Source of the DNA: Rhodopirellula sp.
Lineage (GTDB): Bacteria > Planctomycetota > Planctomycetia > Pirellulales > Pirellulaceae
Assembly: GCA_024644085.1 (NCBI GenBank)
Contig: JAHELS010000019.1
Span: 1 to 52,610, forward strand
DNA: 52,610 nucleotides
Direction: 5' to 3'
Both the position numbers and the translations under genes were made by a program. Positions within the stretch are counted from its first letter, which is position 1. Each line of letters opens with the position of its first letter. The notes under the pieces were generated by a model. That model was given only the letters and a program-made list of their open reading frames with translations, made no database searches and was not told where the DNA came from. Positions 1-8,129 of the stretch are shown piece after piece.

Positions 1-850
1 TGCGCCGGAATCGCTCGAAGGCACGGACTCTGGCCAGTAACGTTCGTTCGGATTGCGTCAAACCCTCGAGGACTTTGTCGCGTCCGGCGTTTCGCAACAG
101 TGGTTGCGTGAGGGTGAAGTCAAGGACGTTCGAGCCCACTCGCACATCCGAACTGCCGAGTTCCCAAACGATGCTGTTGGCGAGTCCAACCAACAGATCT
201 CCGCCCGTGGCAAATCGACGGTTGAGTCTTAACTTGTTCGAATTGACCGAGTCGGTGCGGAGACCGAGGTCCGTTGGTCCACCGCGACTGGTCGTGAGGT
301 CGGTGACTGCACCACCGAAGAATTGCGTATCGAAGGCAAAACGCTCGGTGCTGACAGCCAGCGCCGCGAGATAGAGATCCTCGACTTCACGCTGGTATTC
401 GGGCGAATGAAGCATCGCGATCCGCACCGCGTTCTCGGCGTTGAGCACGAGCACGCCATTGTCGTCGAGCGGCAGAAACTGCCACCAGTCGGGACTCTCC
501 GCCGTGTTGGTGATCCCGGCTGCCTCCCACATCGGATAGCCGCGGCGTCCGTCGACGCACTGCATGTACCGATAGGAGGAGGGGTCATCGAGCGGTAGAG
601 GCTGGAAGTCGAGATCGAACGGATTGAACATCCGGCTGCGGCGGTCGACATCGATTTGGATCGGAATGTTCGGCGGCCGGGCCACGTGCGACGCTTTCTC
701 GGCAATCAACGCGTGGGCCTCGCCATCGGCCTGTTTGCGGTAGTATTGCCGATGGCACCCCGAGATCGCTGTCCCGCCCACCGCGGATGCCAGCAGAAGC
801 GTCTTCAACGAAAAAAGCGACTTTGTGATCGATTTGTAAGTGTGGTTCAT
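1..850 (-). CDS. TolC-family outer-membrane lipoprotein, partial (C-terminus beyond left edge)
   Basis: The minus strand is open from an ATG at 850 to the window edge (283 residues seen). The N-terminus has a charged start, a hydrophobic stretch and a lipobox ending in Ser-Gly-Cys at about residue 32, so it should be an outer-membrane lipoprotein. Further in, a stretch reading VRIAMLHSPEYQREVEDLYL matches the opening helix of TolC-type efflux proteins, and TLTQPLLRNAGR is the usual beta-strand signature of planctomycete members. TolC proteins form trimeric channel-tunnels that take substrate from periplasmic adaptors. The helical second half is missing only because the window ends. An in-frame ATG at 913 is possible, but the start at 850 gives the better signal peptide. 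No adaptor or pump gene lies beside it inside the window. A second TolC-like protein is encoded at 10439-12400. Confidence 0.8.
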   Translation of the reverse strand, partial: MNHTYKSITKSLFSLKTLLLASAVGGTAISGCHRQYYRKQADGEAHALIAEKASHVARPPNIPIQIDVDRRSRMFNPFDLDFQPLPLDDPSSYRYMQCVDGRRGYPMWEAAGITNTAESPDWWQFLPLDDNGVLVLNAENAVRIAMLHSPEYQREVEDLYLAALAVSTERFAFDTQFFGGAVTDLTTSRGGPTDLGLRTDSVNSNKLRLNRRFATGGDLLVGLANSIVWELGSSDVRVGSNVLDFTLTQPLLRNAGRDKVLEGLTQSERTLLARVRAFERFRR

Positions 851-968
851 CTGCCGAGCAACCGCCGGAGTCAAAAAATTCGGAACTGCGACTAGAATCG
901 GCAAAGCAAGCATGGCCGATCCCAACGGTATCGAATTCGACGCTCCGGGCTCCCTGCTCCAGACATGT

Positions 969-1152
969 TTGTAACAACCCCACCGGGTTGCACGCTTTGG
1001 GAGGACGCTGGTGAGGGTTGTAACGACAATGCGGGATTGCTCGCCGCAGCAGACGCTGGCGATCCGCCGGCTGATGGGGGGGAGATTTCCGTTGTAACGC
1101 TTCCAAGTCGTCTCTTTCGGCCACGGAAACCCGGAAATCCTTGACGTTACAA
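969..1152. promoter_or_regulatory. Four TTGTAAC sites, candidate operator cluster
   Basis: The 7-mer TTGTAAC occurs at 969-975, 1018-1024 and 1092-1098 on the plus strand and at 1146-1152 on the minus strand. The rightmost copy overlaps the -35 and spacer of the promoter at 1141-1169. The cluster lies between the divergent genes ending at 850 and starting at 1280. Binding by a regulator is inferred. Confidence 0.4.
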
Positions 1153-1169
1153 TTTGCCCTACTTACTAT
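1141..1169 (+). promoter_or_regulatory. Sigma70-type promoter for the gene at 1280
   Basis: TTGACG (1141-1146) is followed after 17 bases by TACTAT (1164-1169). The -35 matches consensus at 5 of 6 positions, the -10 at 4 of 6, and the spacing is ideal. Transcription would start near 1176, giving a leader of about 100 bases. The rest of the 850-1280 gap holds the TTGTAAC cluster, a hairpin at 1230-1245 and a tiny ORF at 1260; I see no further gene. Confidence 0.5.
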
Positions 1170-1229
1170 TCATTGAGGCAATATCGCCCCTCCTCTGACG
1201 CTCAGACCCCTCATCCAAGCGTCGATTCA

Positions 1230-1245
1230 GGAGGAAATATCCTCC
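1230..1245 (+). promoter_or_regulatory. GGAGGA-AATA-TCCTCC hairpin in the leader
   Basis: A perfect 6-base-pair inverted repeat with a four-base loop lies in the predicted 5' leader. Its left arm is Shine-Dalgarno-like and would be paired in the folded state. It lies 25-30 bases upstream of a 7-codon ORF at 1260. Confidence 0.35.
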
Positions 1246-1259
1246 GCATCTCCACCGCG

Positions 1260-1283
1260 ATGGTGAACACAGAGCGACCATGA
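1260..1283 (+). CDS. Possible 7-codon leader ORF coupled to the next gene
   Basis: ATG at 1260 encodes MVNTERP and stops at TGA 1281-1283, so the stop overlaps the ATG of the main gene (1280-1282) as ATGA. This arrangement is typical of translational coupling. There is no close ribosome binding site other than the GGAGGA in the hairpin upstream. It may be chance. Confidence 0.2.
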   Translation: MVNTERP

Positions 1284-2746
1284 AGTTTGCAATCCTCGGT
1301 CTACTGGTCGTTCTGCTTATCGGCTTCTTTGTTGTCGTCTGGAAAGCGGCTCGTGATTGGCGTTGGTACAACATCGTCGCTGTTTGCATCACCATGTTGT
1401 TGGCCGTCGTGTTTCTCTTTCCGACCGCGGGCGTTCTCGAAAGCCGCAGCGCCTGGCACGAAGCAAAAGAGAAATTTGAAAAGCAGGCCGCCGAGGCTCA
1501 CGCATCCAACCGCAGAATCAAGTACGGCGATTCCGAAGACCCATCCGCCGGCGAGGGCGTGATCAATCTGGTCCAGAAGCTCAAGCAGGTGGGGGTCGAA
1601 GCGGGGCGACGGTGGCGACACCTTCAGATGCAAAACGTAGCCAACAACAACATCACTCTCGTTCGCGCACAGCAGGACGCCGCAGTCGACGGAATCCCCG
1701 GCGCCGATCCCGCCGACCCCGCGGATGACGCTGCCGCCGCCGGACCGCCGCAACCCTTGTTGCCGGAAAGTCTTGTCGTCTATGGATTCGCGGAACAAGC
1801 CAATACCGAACAGGTTCTTATTCCGACCTTTTACCTCGGCGAGTTCCGTGTCGTATCAAGCACACCCACACAGGTCACCTTGACGCCAACCGGTCCGCTC
1901 GAAGCCAATCAATTGCAAGCCATTTCCAGTCGCCAGGCACGCAGTTGGTCATTGTACGAATTGCTGCCGCTGGACGGGCATCGTGCCTTCGTTGCTGAGG
2001 AAAGTGTTCCCACGGACGAAAATTTCTTCGGCCGCATCGACGAAGAACTTGTGCGTCGCTTGCTCGAAAACAAGGTTACCGAAGCAACGCTGCAGAGTTA
2101 TCTCCGCGACGGCAGCCGTGCCACTCAGGACGATCCTCCGCTGAGCCGATGGGTAAAAATCGAATTCGAGAAGAACCATGGGATCGAAGTTGACAGCCCC
2201 GAACAGCGTGGTGCTTTGGACGGCGGTTTCTTTGACGGGAACGGTCGTGCCGTCGACGGACGCTTGCAGCGCGGCGAGGACGGTCAGGTCAGGTTCAAGA
2301 AGGGCGATCAAATCCTCGTCAAGGAAGAGGCTGGCAGCGAACTGATCGACGAAGGGGTGGCGAAGCTGATCGATCGTTACTACCTGCGGCCGCTCAATGA
2401 CTACCGTTACATCCTACGCAGAATTCGATTGCGGCTTACCGAATTGGCCAATCGTACGACGGAGCTCGAGTTCGAGAAGAAAGTACTCGAAGAGGCAATC
2501 GCGAAAACCGACGCCATGCTGGTTGTCAACCAGGACATCAAGTTGAAGTTGGAATACGATCTTGCCCAATTCCAGAAGGAAAAAACGGCAATCGAGGACT
2601 ATTTCTCGAAACTTCGCGCACGCGTCGACAAAATGAGAGCCGACATGGCTCGGCTGCATCAGCAGAACCTGGCGCTCGAGCAAAAGTTGGAGCAACAACA
2701 CTTCGCCATCCAACAGAGGTTGGACGGGGTCGCGTCGAGTCCGTGA
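1280..2746 (+). CDS. Membrane-anchored coiled-coil protein, unknown function
   Basis: I do not recognise the family. The 488-residue product starts with two closely spaced hydrophobic helices (about residues 2-22 and 31-49), so most of it should sit on one side of the membrane. A low-complexity Asp/Ala/Pro linker lies at about 140-165. The last 100 residues or so are rich in Glu, Lys, Leu and Gln with heptad-like spacing and should form a coiled coil. The middle contains a beta-rich stretch (FYLGEFRVVSSTPTQVTLTP). A long helical stalk on a membrane anchor suggests a scaffold or sensor, but this is only shape-based. The gene has its own promoter region with repeated TTGTAAC sites and stands alone between oppositely oriented or spaced genes. 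Confidence 0.75.
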   Translation: MKFAILGLLVVLLIGFFVVVWKAARDWRWYNIVAVCITMLLAVVFLFPTAGVLESRSAWHEAKEKFEKQAAEAHASNRRIKYGDSEDPSAGEGVINLVQKLKQVGVEAGRRWRHLQMQNVANNNITLVRAQQDAAVDGIPGADPADPADDAAAAGPPQPLLPESLVVYGFAEQANTEQVLIPTFYLGEFRVVSSTPTQVTLTPTGPLEANQLQAISSRQARSWSLYELLPLDGHRAFVAEESVPTDENFFGRIDEELVRRLLENKVTEATLQSYLRDGSRATQDDPPLSRWVKIEFEKNHGIEVDSPEQRGALDGGFFDGNGRAVDGRLQRGEDGQVRFKKGDQILVKEEAGSELIDEGVAKLIDRYYLRPLNDYRYILRRIRLRLTELANRTTELEFEKKVLEEAIAKTDAMLVVNQDIKLKLEYDLAQFQKEKTAIEDYFSKLRARVDKMRADMARLHQQNLALEQKLEQQHFAIQQRLDGVASSP

Positions 2747-2956
2747 TCAATGCCTGGCATTGATCTTCTGTGCAGCGAACGCGTTCGGATCTGCTCGGTG
2801 CTGTTTGTCCTCTGGGGTTTGTAGTCCGCGACCAACCGGGGCGCGCCGGTTTCGATTCTCCGTCGCGGTCATTCGCCCCGTTCGTTACACTGAGTTTCCA
2901 TGAGTCGGCGCTCTCGTCGGTCCTCATCTCCATCCACTCAGGTATCAGCCACCGCC

Positions 2957-3436
2957 ATGTCAGGACAATGGGTCGAAATCGAATTTGACTGCTTGCCACT
3001 TCGCAGCGTTACACGGTTGGATGTCCCTGTTGATGCCTCACCGGTCTACGAGCAATTCGTGCTGCGCGTCAAGGAGGCGATGGCGAAACACGGCACGCAC
3101 AATACCTATTACCTGCACCGCGGCACCTGTACCTATCACCTCACCAACGATCCGGCACACGGGACAGTGGCGTTCGCTTTCGAAGGGACGGTGATGACAG
3201 GCGAGAAAGATCGGCGCACCAAGGCGGTGGACATCACCGCCAAGCTCCAGGGTGAAACCTGTTCGTGGTTGAGCGAACCGGTCGTCGGGTTCCTCGCCGA
3301 AAGCGTCCAGCATGCTTTGCTGGTCGAATTCAATCGGTATATCGAAGCGGGCGATCTGGAAAAAACCGAGCAGCGCATCAAGGCCGTGCAAGAGCAGAGC
3401 GACTCGAGTGAGGGGTTTGTCGGGATGTATCTGTGA
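2957..3436 (+). CDS. Conserved planctomycete protein of unknown function
   Basis: This encodes 159 residues from the ATG at 2957, beginning MSGQWVEIEFDCLPLRS. An in-frame ATG at 2900 would add 19 Ser/Arg-rich residues that look like non-coding sequence, so I prefer 2957. No signal peptide or membrane segment is visible. The protein looks like a compact alpha/beta cytosolic domain, with a strand-rich middle (YYLHRGTCTYHLTN) and a helical C-terminus. I recognise no catalytic motif. The stop codon lies in a 13-base tandem repeat (3431-3462), so the exact C-terminus could vary between strains. Confidence 0.65.
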   Translation: MSGQWVEIEFDCLPLRSVTRLDVPVDASPVYEQFVLRVKEAMAKHGTHNTYYLHRGTCTYHLTNDPAHGTVAFAFEGTVMTGEKDRRTKAVDITAKLQGETCSWLSEPVVGFLAESVQHALLVEFNRYIEAGDLEKTEQRIKAVQEQSDSSEGFVGMYL

Positions 3437-3462
3437 AATGTGTCTGTGAAATGTGTCTGTGA
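3431..3462 (+). repeat. 13-bp tandem repeat over a stop codon
   Basis: CTGTGAAATGTGT occurs twice head to tail (3431-3443, 3444-3456), followed by a partial copy CTGTGA. The TGA in the first copy is the stop of the 2957 gene. Confidence 0.8.
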
Positions 3463-3523
3463 TCGGGGCGTCACCCGGTACAGCGGCACGGCCCCGAAAG
3501 GTCGCCAGGGCACATTCCGATTT

Positions 3524-4699
3524 CTACTGGCGGTTGGATGCGTGCAGCACCGCGGCATAACCCAGTACGTCTTTGTGCTTTCTGCAATACTCGAGGATCG
3601 CGTCGTATCCACCTGATTGTCCCGCTTGTTCGGCCCGTTGGGCGATTTCCAACAACAGCGGCACGATTCTTTGGGGTGGAAGGTCGTCGGGGACCAATTC
3701 GATGGCAGCGTCGATTGCTTCGCGATGTTGGCCGACGCGATCGAGAAGGTCGACGTAGGTTTCGAGCGCGCCGGTGCCATGTTGGGCCACATCAACCGAA
3801 CGCGCCTTGCGTTGGAACACCTTCAATCCCGCCTCGACATTTTCACCAAGCAAGACCGAATAATAGGCGGCGTACGCCGGATAGAAATCGACAAACGGTT
3901 CTTCGCCCGGATACTGAAACTGGTGATGCAGTCGTTTTCCGTATTGGGTCAATTCCCATGCTTTTTTCAGCAGTTCTGGATCATCGAGGACCGAGGCGAT
4001 ACGAACGGTCGCGCTGAGATGAGTCGTATCGAGATGATATCCCCCTTCCTCGAGAATCCAGCGGCGATTCTCGATCATCTCGGCCAGCGATTCGTCGTCC
4101 CCAGCGGGCGCTTCGCGGCGGGCAATGTCGCCTCGGACCAGGTTGATCAATTCCTCATACAAATGTTCCAACAGGCAAGCGGCCGCCGCGCGACGGTCGG
4201 CCTTGTTGCGCGATGCCAGCGATTGTTCGTAAAGCGTGATGCTGTTGCACGTGCCCTGGTGGTCCAAAACGGCCAGGTAGCCGCGTCTTACGTCGATCCC
4301 TTCGTGCAACAGTACCTGGATCATCTCGTCATAGTTCTCTTCGTTGATCTCGATATCAGCGATCAGATCGCGGGCGAGTTCCAGATTCCCGGTAGGCCGA
4401 AGATACATCCAGCCTTCGCTTACTTTTCCCTCCTCGATCAGCATCGTACCGGCTTCTCGACACGCTTCGAGCAGTCCGGTTTCAAGCTGGCGTTCCACGT
4501 CCTCAGGCCGCGTTGGCTCGCTTTCGTGGGTGACCAGCGGCAGGCCGAGACGATGGCGGATCCGCATCTTCAGCGCCTCGAACAATTCCATGGGCTGTCG
4601 TGCCTGGCGGAAATACTCGACCATCTCGTCGAGCATCTCGGTCGGGTCACTACTGCTGCTGGTAAGTCGCTCAAAAATGTCGGTTTGGGTGGGATTCAT
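3524..4699 (-). CDS. Helical-repeat protein at the WXG100 locus
   Basis: This encodes 391 residues from ATG at 4699 (MNPTQTDIFERL). An ATG at 4759 would add a 20-residue tail of doubtful value. The product is almost entirely alpha-helical with repeated pairs of helices resembling TPR or related solenoids, for example the stretches near AGTMLIEEGKVSEGWMYLRP and ALETYVDLLDRVGQHREAID. There is no signal peptide or transmembrane segment, so a cytoplasmic scaffold is likely. It is the last of four minus-strand genes that include a WXG100 protein. About 160 bases separate it from the coiled-coil gene upstream. Membership of the same transcription unit is inferred from orientation. I cannot assign a biochemical activity. 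Confidence 0.65.
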   Translation of the reverse strand: MNPTQTDIFERLTSSSSDPTEMLDEMVEYFRQARQPMELFEALKMRIRHRLGLPLVTHESEPTRPEDVERQLETGLLEACREAGTMLIEEGKVSEGWMYLRPTGNLELARDLIADIEINEENYDEMIQVLLHEGIDVRRGYLAVLDHQGTCNSITLYEQSLASRNKADRRAAAACLLEHLYEELINLVRGDIARREAPAGDDESLAEMIENRRWILEEGGYHLDTTHLSATVRIASVLDDPELLKKAWELTQYGKRLHHQFQYPGEEPFVDFYPAYAAYYSVLLGENVEAGLKVFQRKARSVDVAQHGTGALETYVDLLDRVGQHREAIDAAIELVPDDLPPQRIVPLLLEIAQRAEQAGQSGGYDAILEYCRKHKDVLGYAAVLHASNRQ

Positions 4700-4858
4700 T
4701 GAATCGATATTGGGGTCGCTTGCTGGGTTCGTCCGGAAAGCGGACAGATTGTGCCGCATAGAAGAGTGGAAAACGAATCACTCGATGTTTCAAGTGGTGG
4801 CAGCGATGGAGGCGGGATAGCGTAAGGGTGCAACGTTCCCGAAATCGTGATTCTCGCG

Positions 4859-5350
4859 TCAGCTCCCCGGTTTTTGCTGTTCGGTGTAAGCCCGCAGCTG
4901 GTCGATCAACACCCGCAATTCGTTTGCCGCGGTCGGCAGCAGCACCTCGCAGTGCTGGACCACGTCGGCAAGCGGTCCGAGCAAAGCGTCGCACTGCTGT
5001 GAGATTTCAATCGACCAGGCTTTTGTCGCACGCACCTTCGATTCGCATTCCCGTACGCGTTGTTCCGCGGTGCGAACACGTTTGGCCGCCTCGCTGGCCG
5101 CGGGCCGGTCACCAGGGCGAATCGCCGCCCGTTTCTGGGCGAGGCTGTCCTTGGCCTCGCTCAGCTCGCGCTCGGCGAGTTGCAGTTGGCGGCGCCAATA
5201 CGCGGGCCGCTCCTGGGAAAAGTAGCTCTCGGCGCGGTGCACGATCATCCGCACTTCCTGGAGCGTTTTGTCCCAGTCGCTGGCGAGGTTCACCATCCCC
5301 GCGTGAAAGGCTTCGAGCGATTCGATGTTACGAACGTTGCTGGTCGACAC
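4859..5350 (-). CDS. Coiled-coil partner of the WXG100 protein
   Basis: The 163-residue product is fully helical. It opens with MSTSNVRNIESLEAFHAGM and has long heptad-rich segments (roughly residues 40-120) with a charged centre. It contains a WR pair in the segment PAYWRRQLQLAER but no canonical WXG turn. It starts 6 bases after the stop of the WXG100 gene, which makes co-expression very likely. WXG100-family proteins usually act as helical-hairpin dimers, often as unequal pairs, so this larger helical protein is a plausible partner or substrate. That role is inference. There is no signal peptide, as expected for material handled by a type VII-like route. Confidence 0.65.
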   Translation of the reverse strand: MSTSNVRNIESLEAFHAGMVNLASDWDKTLQEVRMIVHRAESYFSQERPAYWRRQLQLAERELSEAKDSLAQKRAAIRPGDRPAASEAAKRVRTAEQRVRECESKVRATKAWSIEISQQCDALLGPLADVVQHCEVLLPTAANELRVLIDQLRAYTEQQKPGS

Positions 5351-5356
5351 TTCGTT

Positions 5357-5626
5357 TTAGCGTCCTAAATAGGCGTCGATCTGTTCCGCTTTGCGCATCA
5401 GGTAGGGCACGTGTTGCTCGGTCGTCTGAATCAACCTGGTCAATTGACGCATTTGCGTCGTGAACTCTTCGGAGAACTTTCTTTGCTGCTCATCACGCCA
5501 GGTTTGCTCGAGTTGGTTCATCTGCGACGCCAGTCCGCTCGATTGCTGCTTCAGCTCTTCGGCGAAACGATGCAAATGCGAGGCAAATTGGCGAAGTTGA
5601 TCAGGATCAACAATGGCTTGATTCAT
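5357..5626 (-). CDS. WXG100-family protein (ESAT-6-like)
   Basis: The 89-residue product has the size and layout of the WXG100 family: a helix, a turn with the conserved Trp (W43 in the stretch LEQTWRDEQQRKF) and a second helix. The usual Gly two residues after Trp is Asp (W-R-D), and Phe51 and Phe54 follow with the expected spacing. WXG100 proteins are small exported helical hairpins of type VII secretion in Gram-positive bacteria. Members are also known in Gram-negative phyla, where the export route is unclear. The C-terminus (AEQIDAYLGR) lacks an obvious YxxxD/E signal. It sits 6 bases upstream of the coiled-coil gene and 50 bases downstream of a TPR gene. No EssC/FtsK-like ATPase lies in the window. 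Confidence 0.75.
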   Translation of the reverse strand: MNQAIVDPDQLRQFASHLHRFAEELKQQSSGLASQMNQLEQTWRDEQQRKFSEEFTTQMRQLTRLIQTTEQHVPYLMRKAEQIDAYLGR

Positions 5627-5676
5627 CGCGTGGCTCTCCGAGCGTTTAGGTGATTCATGTTGGCCGGCGGCAGGGA

Positions 5677-6813
5677 CTACGCTTCCGAAGCCGCTTGCGC
5701 GGCGAGATCCTGCTCGGCTTGATGCAAGTGTTGGCGATATTTCTCCAACGTCAACGTGACGCCGAGCCTTTCGGCGGTATCACAGAGCAATCGGAGGGCA
5801 ATGATTCGAGATTTCAGCGGGGCCATCACCGCTCGCCGCAACGCGACCGCACGCAGCGATTTCATTGCCTCGATCTCCTTGCCCATCGCCAACATACAAC
5901 GGCCGCGGATCAGGTAGGCGGCCGGCGAGAGATCATCATTGTTCAGGATTGGCTCGAGTTCGTCGATCGCTGCCTCGTACAGTTCGCCGTCATACATCGC
6001 CTCGGCCAGCGCAACGCGAAGGTGAATCAGCGAGCTGTCCCGGCTGAGACGCGCGCGGCAAATGTCCATCCGCCGGCACGCCCAGTCATTTTGGCTGCGT
6101 TTGAGTTCGCGTTCGGTCTCGACCGTATCGAGCCGTTGAGCCAGGTCGGTCACCTCTTTCAATTGCTGGAGCGACCGAGCAAGGACCGATTCTTCGTATT
6201 CCCACAACAATTCCTGTTCATCGGGGAAAATCTGAATCGCTTGCTGAAAAATCCGTTTTGCATCCAGCGGTCGATTGTCCGCCCGGTAGATCCGTCCCAA
6301 TTCCATGTAGGCGTCAAGGTCGGTCGGACTCGCTTTGAGGTGGTGTTCGAGTTCCTGGCGCCGCTCCAACCGTAGTTTCGGTGGCTGCTGTTCGACCGCC
6401 AATCGTTTCGCGGCCGAAGACTGCTGCGCCGATGGTTTCTCGATATCGATATCGGACGACTCGGTCGCCGCTTCAACGGAGATTGTCGGCTCGGTTGGAG
6501 ACGCAGCCACGTCGCCTCCCTTGACTGTTTTCGATTGGGTGGGCAAGTCCGTTTGAGACTCCTTGGCCGGCTGCGACTGCGGTTCCGATTGCGACTGTGG
6601 CTCGGGCGGCGACTGTGGCTCGGGCGGCGACTCAGCGGCGGGCGGATCGATCGAAGGCGGCGTTGCGATTGGCGCAACGGGCAGCTCTTTACGAGCCAGT
6701 TGGTCCGCCTTCACTTCGCGCCATTGTCCCCGCTGGGCGGAGGTCAAGTCGGTGATGCTTCCGGGGGATGAAGGAGGAGAGGTGGGGGAAGAATCTTGAT
6801 TCGCCGATGACAT
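5677..6813 (-). CDS. TPR-containing protein with Pro/Gln/Ser-rich N-terminus
   Basis: This encodes 378 residues from ATG at 6813 (MSSANQDSSPTS). An ATG at 6861 would add 16 residues. The first ~170 residues are disordered and rich in Pro, Gln, Ser and Glu, including an SPPEPQ repeat encoded by an 18-bp direct repeat at about 6593-6634. The C-terminal half contains tetratricopeptide repeats, clearest at DAYMELGRIYRADNRPLDAK and nearby, where residue spacing fits the 34-residue TPR pattern. There is no signal peptide, so a cytoplasmic adaptor is expected. It is the first gene of the WXG100 cluster, 50 bases upstream of the WXG100 gene. TPR proteins usually bind partner peptides, so a chaperone or docking role is possible but unproven. 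Confidence 0.7.
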   Translation of the reverse strand: MSSANQDSSPTSPPSSPGSITDLTSAQRGQWREVKADQLARKELPVAPIATPPSIDPPAAESPPEPQSPPEPQSQSEPQSQPAKESQTDLPTQSKTVKGGDVAASPTEPTISVEAATESSDIDIEKPSAQQSSAAKRLAVEQQPPKLRLERRQELEHHLKASPTDLDAYMELGRIYRADNRPLDAKRIFQQAIQIFPDEQELLWEYEESVLARSLQQLKEVTDLAQRLDTVETERELKRSQNDWACRRMDICRARLSRDSSLIHLRVALAEAMYDGELYEAAIDELEPILNNDDLSPAAYLIRGRCMLAMGKEIEAMKSLRAVALRRAVMAPLKSRIIALRLLCDTAERLGVTLTLEKYRQHLHQAEQDLAAQAASEA

Positions 6814-6947
6814 CGCACAGAGGCTTGATGAGAGAAGAGGAGTTCCGCAGACCCCCATCATTGTGAATCACGCGAGGACTGTTCGCAAACTGGTTTTGCG
6901 GCCCCCCCAAGGTTTTCGTCGAGTTACCGATGGACCTGTCCGGCTCC

Positions 6948-8090
6948 TCAAGCGATCGATCGATACAAGCCGCGGGTTCGGTCGGCATCCAGGGGAACAG
7001 GATTGAAGGTACCGGTCCATTGCTTGAGGGCATCCTCGATCAACGATTCAATCCCCTCGGACGGAATTGACAATTCATCGAGTGTCGTCGCCAGACCTGC
7101 CTCGCGGAGCCAGGAGGTGACCATTTCGGCCAACCGATTCGGTGCTTCCTCGGTCGGTACCGAGGGGTCGACCTCGCGAACGAGATCGGCGTACCAATCG
7201 GCATGCTCGGCGCCGTTCATTCGGATCACCGCAGGCAGCATCAATCCGACCGCCTGGCCATGAGTGACGTCGTGGTGGGCGGTCAACGGGTTCGCCGTTG
7301 CGTGCGCGGCTCCCAACATTGACGTTTCGATTGCCATCCCAGCCAGGCTGGCACCAAGTTGCATCAGACTTCGTGCCTCGAGATCATCGGGTGTGCGCAG
7401 GACACGTGAAAACCCCTGGGCAAGCATGCCGAAGGCGCGGCGGCTGTAGGTCGTCGAAACGGCGTTGCGGCGTTTGGTGACATAGGTTTCGATCGCGTGC
7501 GAGACTGCATCGATGCCGGTGAGCGCTGCCACTCGCGGAGGCTGGGTCAACGTCAGCACAGGATCGAGAATGGCAACTCGGCATGCGGCGCGCGGATCAC
7601 CGCAAGGCATTTTCGCATGCGTATCGGCGTCGCTGATTAGTGCGAATGACTGTGCCTCGCTGCCCGTTCCGGCGGTCGTGGGAATTGCGATCATGGGCAA
7701 CATGTCACAGGTCGCCTTGCCGACACCGTGATAGTCGTGAATTGTGCCGCCGCATGAATAAACAAAATTGATGCCTTTGCAGCAATCCATGCTGCTGCCG
7801 CCGCCGAGGCCGACCAACAGATCGGGTTGTACTTGAGCCGCGCGACGTACGCCCGCATCGACCATCGCCGAGGTTGGGTTTTCCGCGAAGTCGTGAAACG
7901 ACGCGACGTTCATGCCCGCATCACGCAGCGAACGCAGCGCCGCCGCATCGTGCCCGGCGTCCATGATTCCCCGGTCGCTGACCACCAATACGCACCGAGG
8001 ACGAAACCCAGCCGCAAGCTCGCCCAGCCGCGCGATCGCTCCCTCGCCAAAAATGAAGCGAGTTCGGTTATGGATATCAAAGGGCTGCAT
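6948..8090 (-). CDS. Iron-containing alcohol dehydrogenase
   Basis: The 380-residue product has the full length of group III (Fe-type) alcohol dehydrogenases. The NAD(P)-binding GGGSSMD motif is at 96-102. The metal ligands expected from the family are all present: Asp194 and His198 (TGIDAVSHAIE), then His263 and His277 (AAHATANP... HHDVTHGQ). The enzyme should oxidise an alcohol or reduce an aldehyde in the cytoplasm; the substrate cannot be told from sequence. The gene follows the sulfatase by only 39 bases on the same strand, so the two are probably co-transcribed. This could link sugar release by the sulfatase to aldehyde reduction, but that is inference. About 130 bases separate it from the WXG100 cluster downstream, with nothing evident in them. 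Confidence 0.9.
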   Translation of the reverse strand: MQPFDIHNRTRFIFGEGAIARLGELAAGFRPRCVLVVSDRGIMDAGHDAAALRSLRDAGMNVASFHDFAENPTSAMVDAGVRRAAQVQPDLLVGLGGGSSMDCCKGINFVYSCGGTIHDYHGVGKATCDMLPMIAIPTTAGTGSEAQSFALISDADTHAKMPCGDPRAACRVAILDPVLTLTQPPRVAALTGIDAVSHAIETYVTKRRNAVSTTYSRRAFGMLAQGFSRVLRTPDDLEARSLMQLGASLAGMAIETSMLGAAHATANPLTAHHDVTHGQAVGLMLPAVIRMNGAEHADWYADLVREVDPSVPTEEAPNRLAEMVTSWLREAGLATTLDELSIPSEGIESLIEDALKQWTGTFNPVPLDADRTRGLYRSIA

Positions 8091-8129
8091 GTGCCAACTT
8101 CCAGGAATGGATCAGGCGCCGGGAATGGA

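Noticed and set aside
585-1124. Minus-strand ORF of 179 codons overlapping the TolC-like gene
   Set aside because: It lies in another frame of the clear TolC-like coding region and the control region; composition is Arg/Pro-rich and has no family match.
3617-4702. Long plus-strand ORF (361 codons) opposite the helical-repeat gene
   Set aside because: Antisense shadow; the minus strand has the coherent helical protein in line with neighbouring genes.
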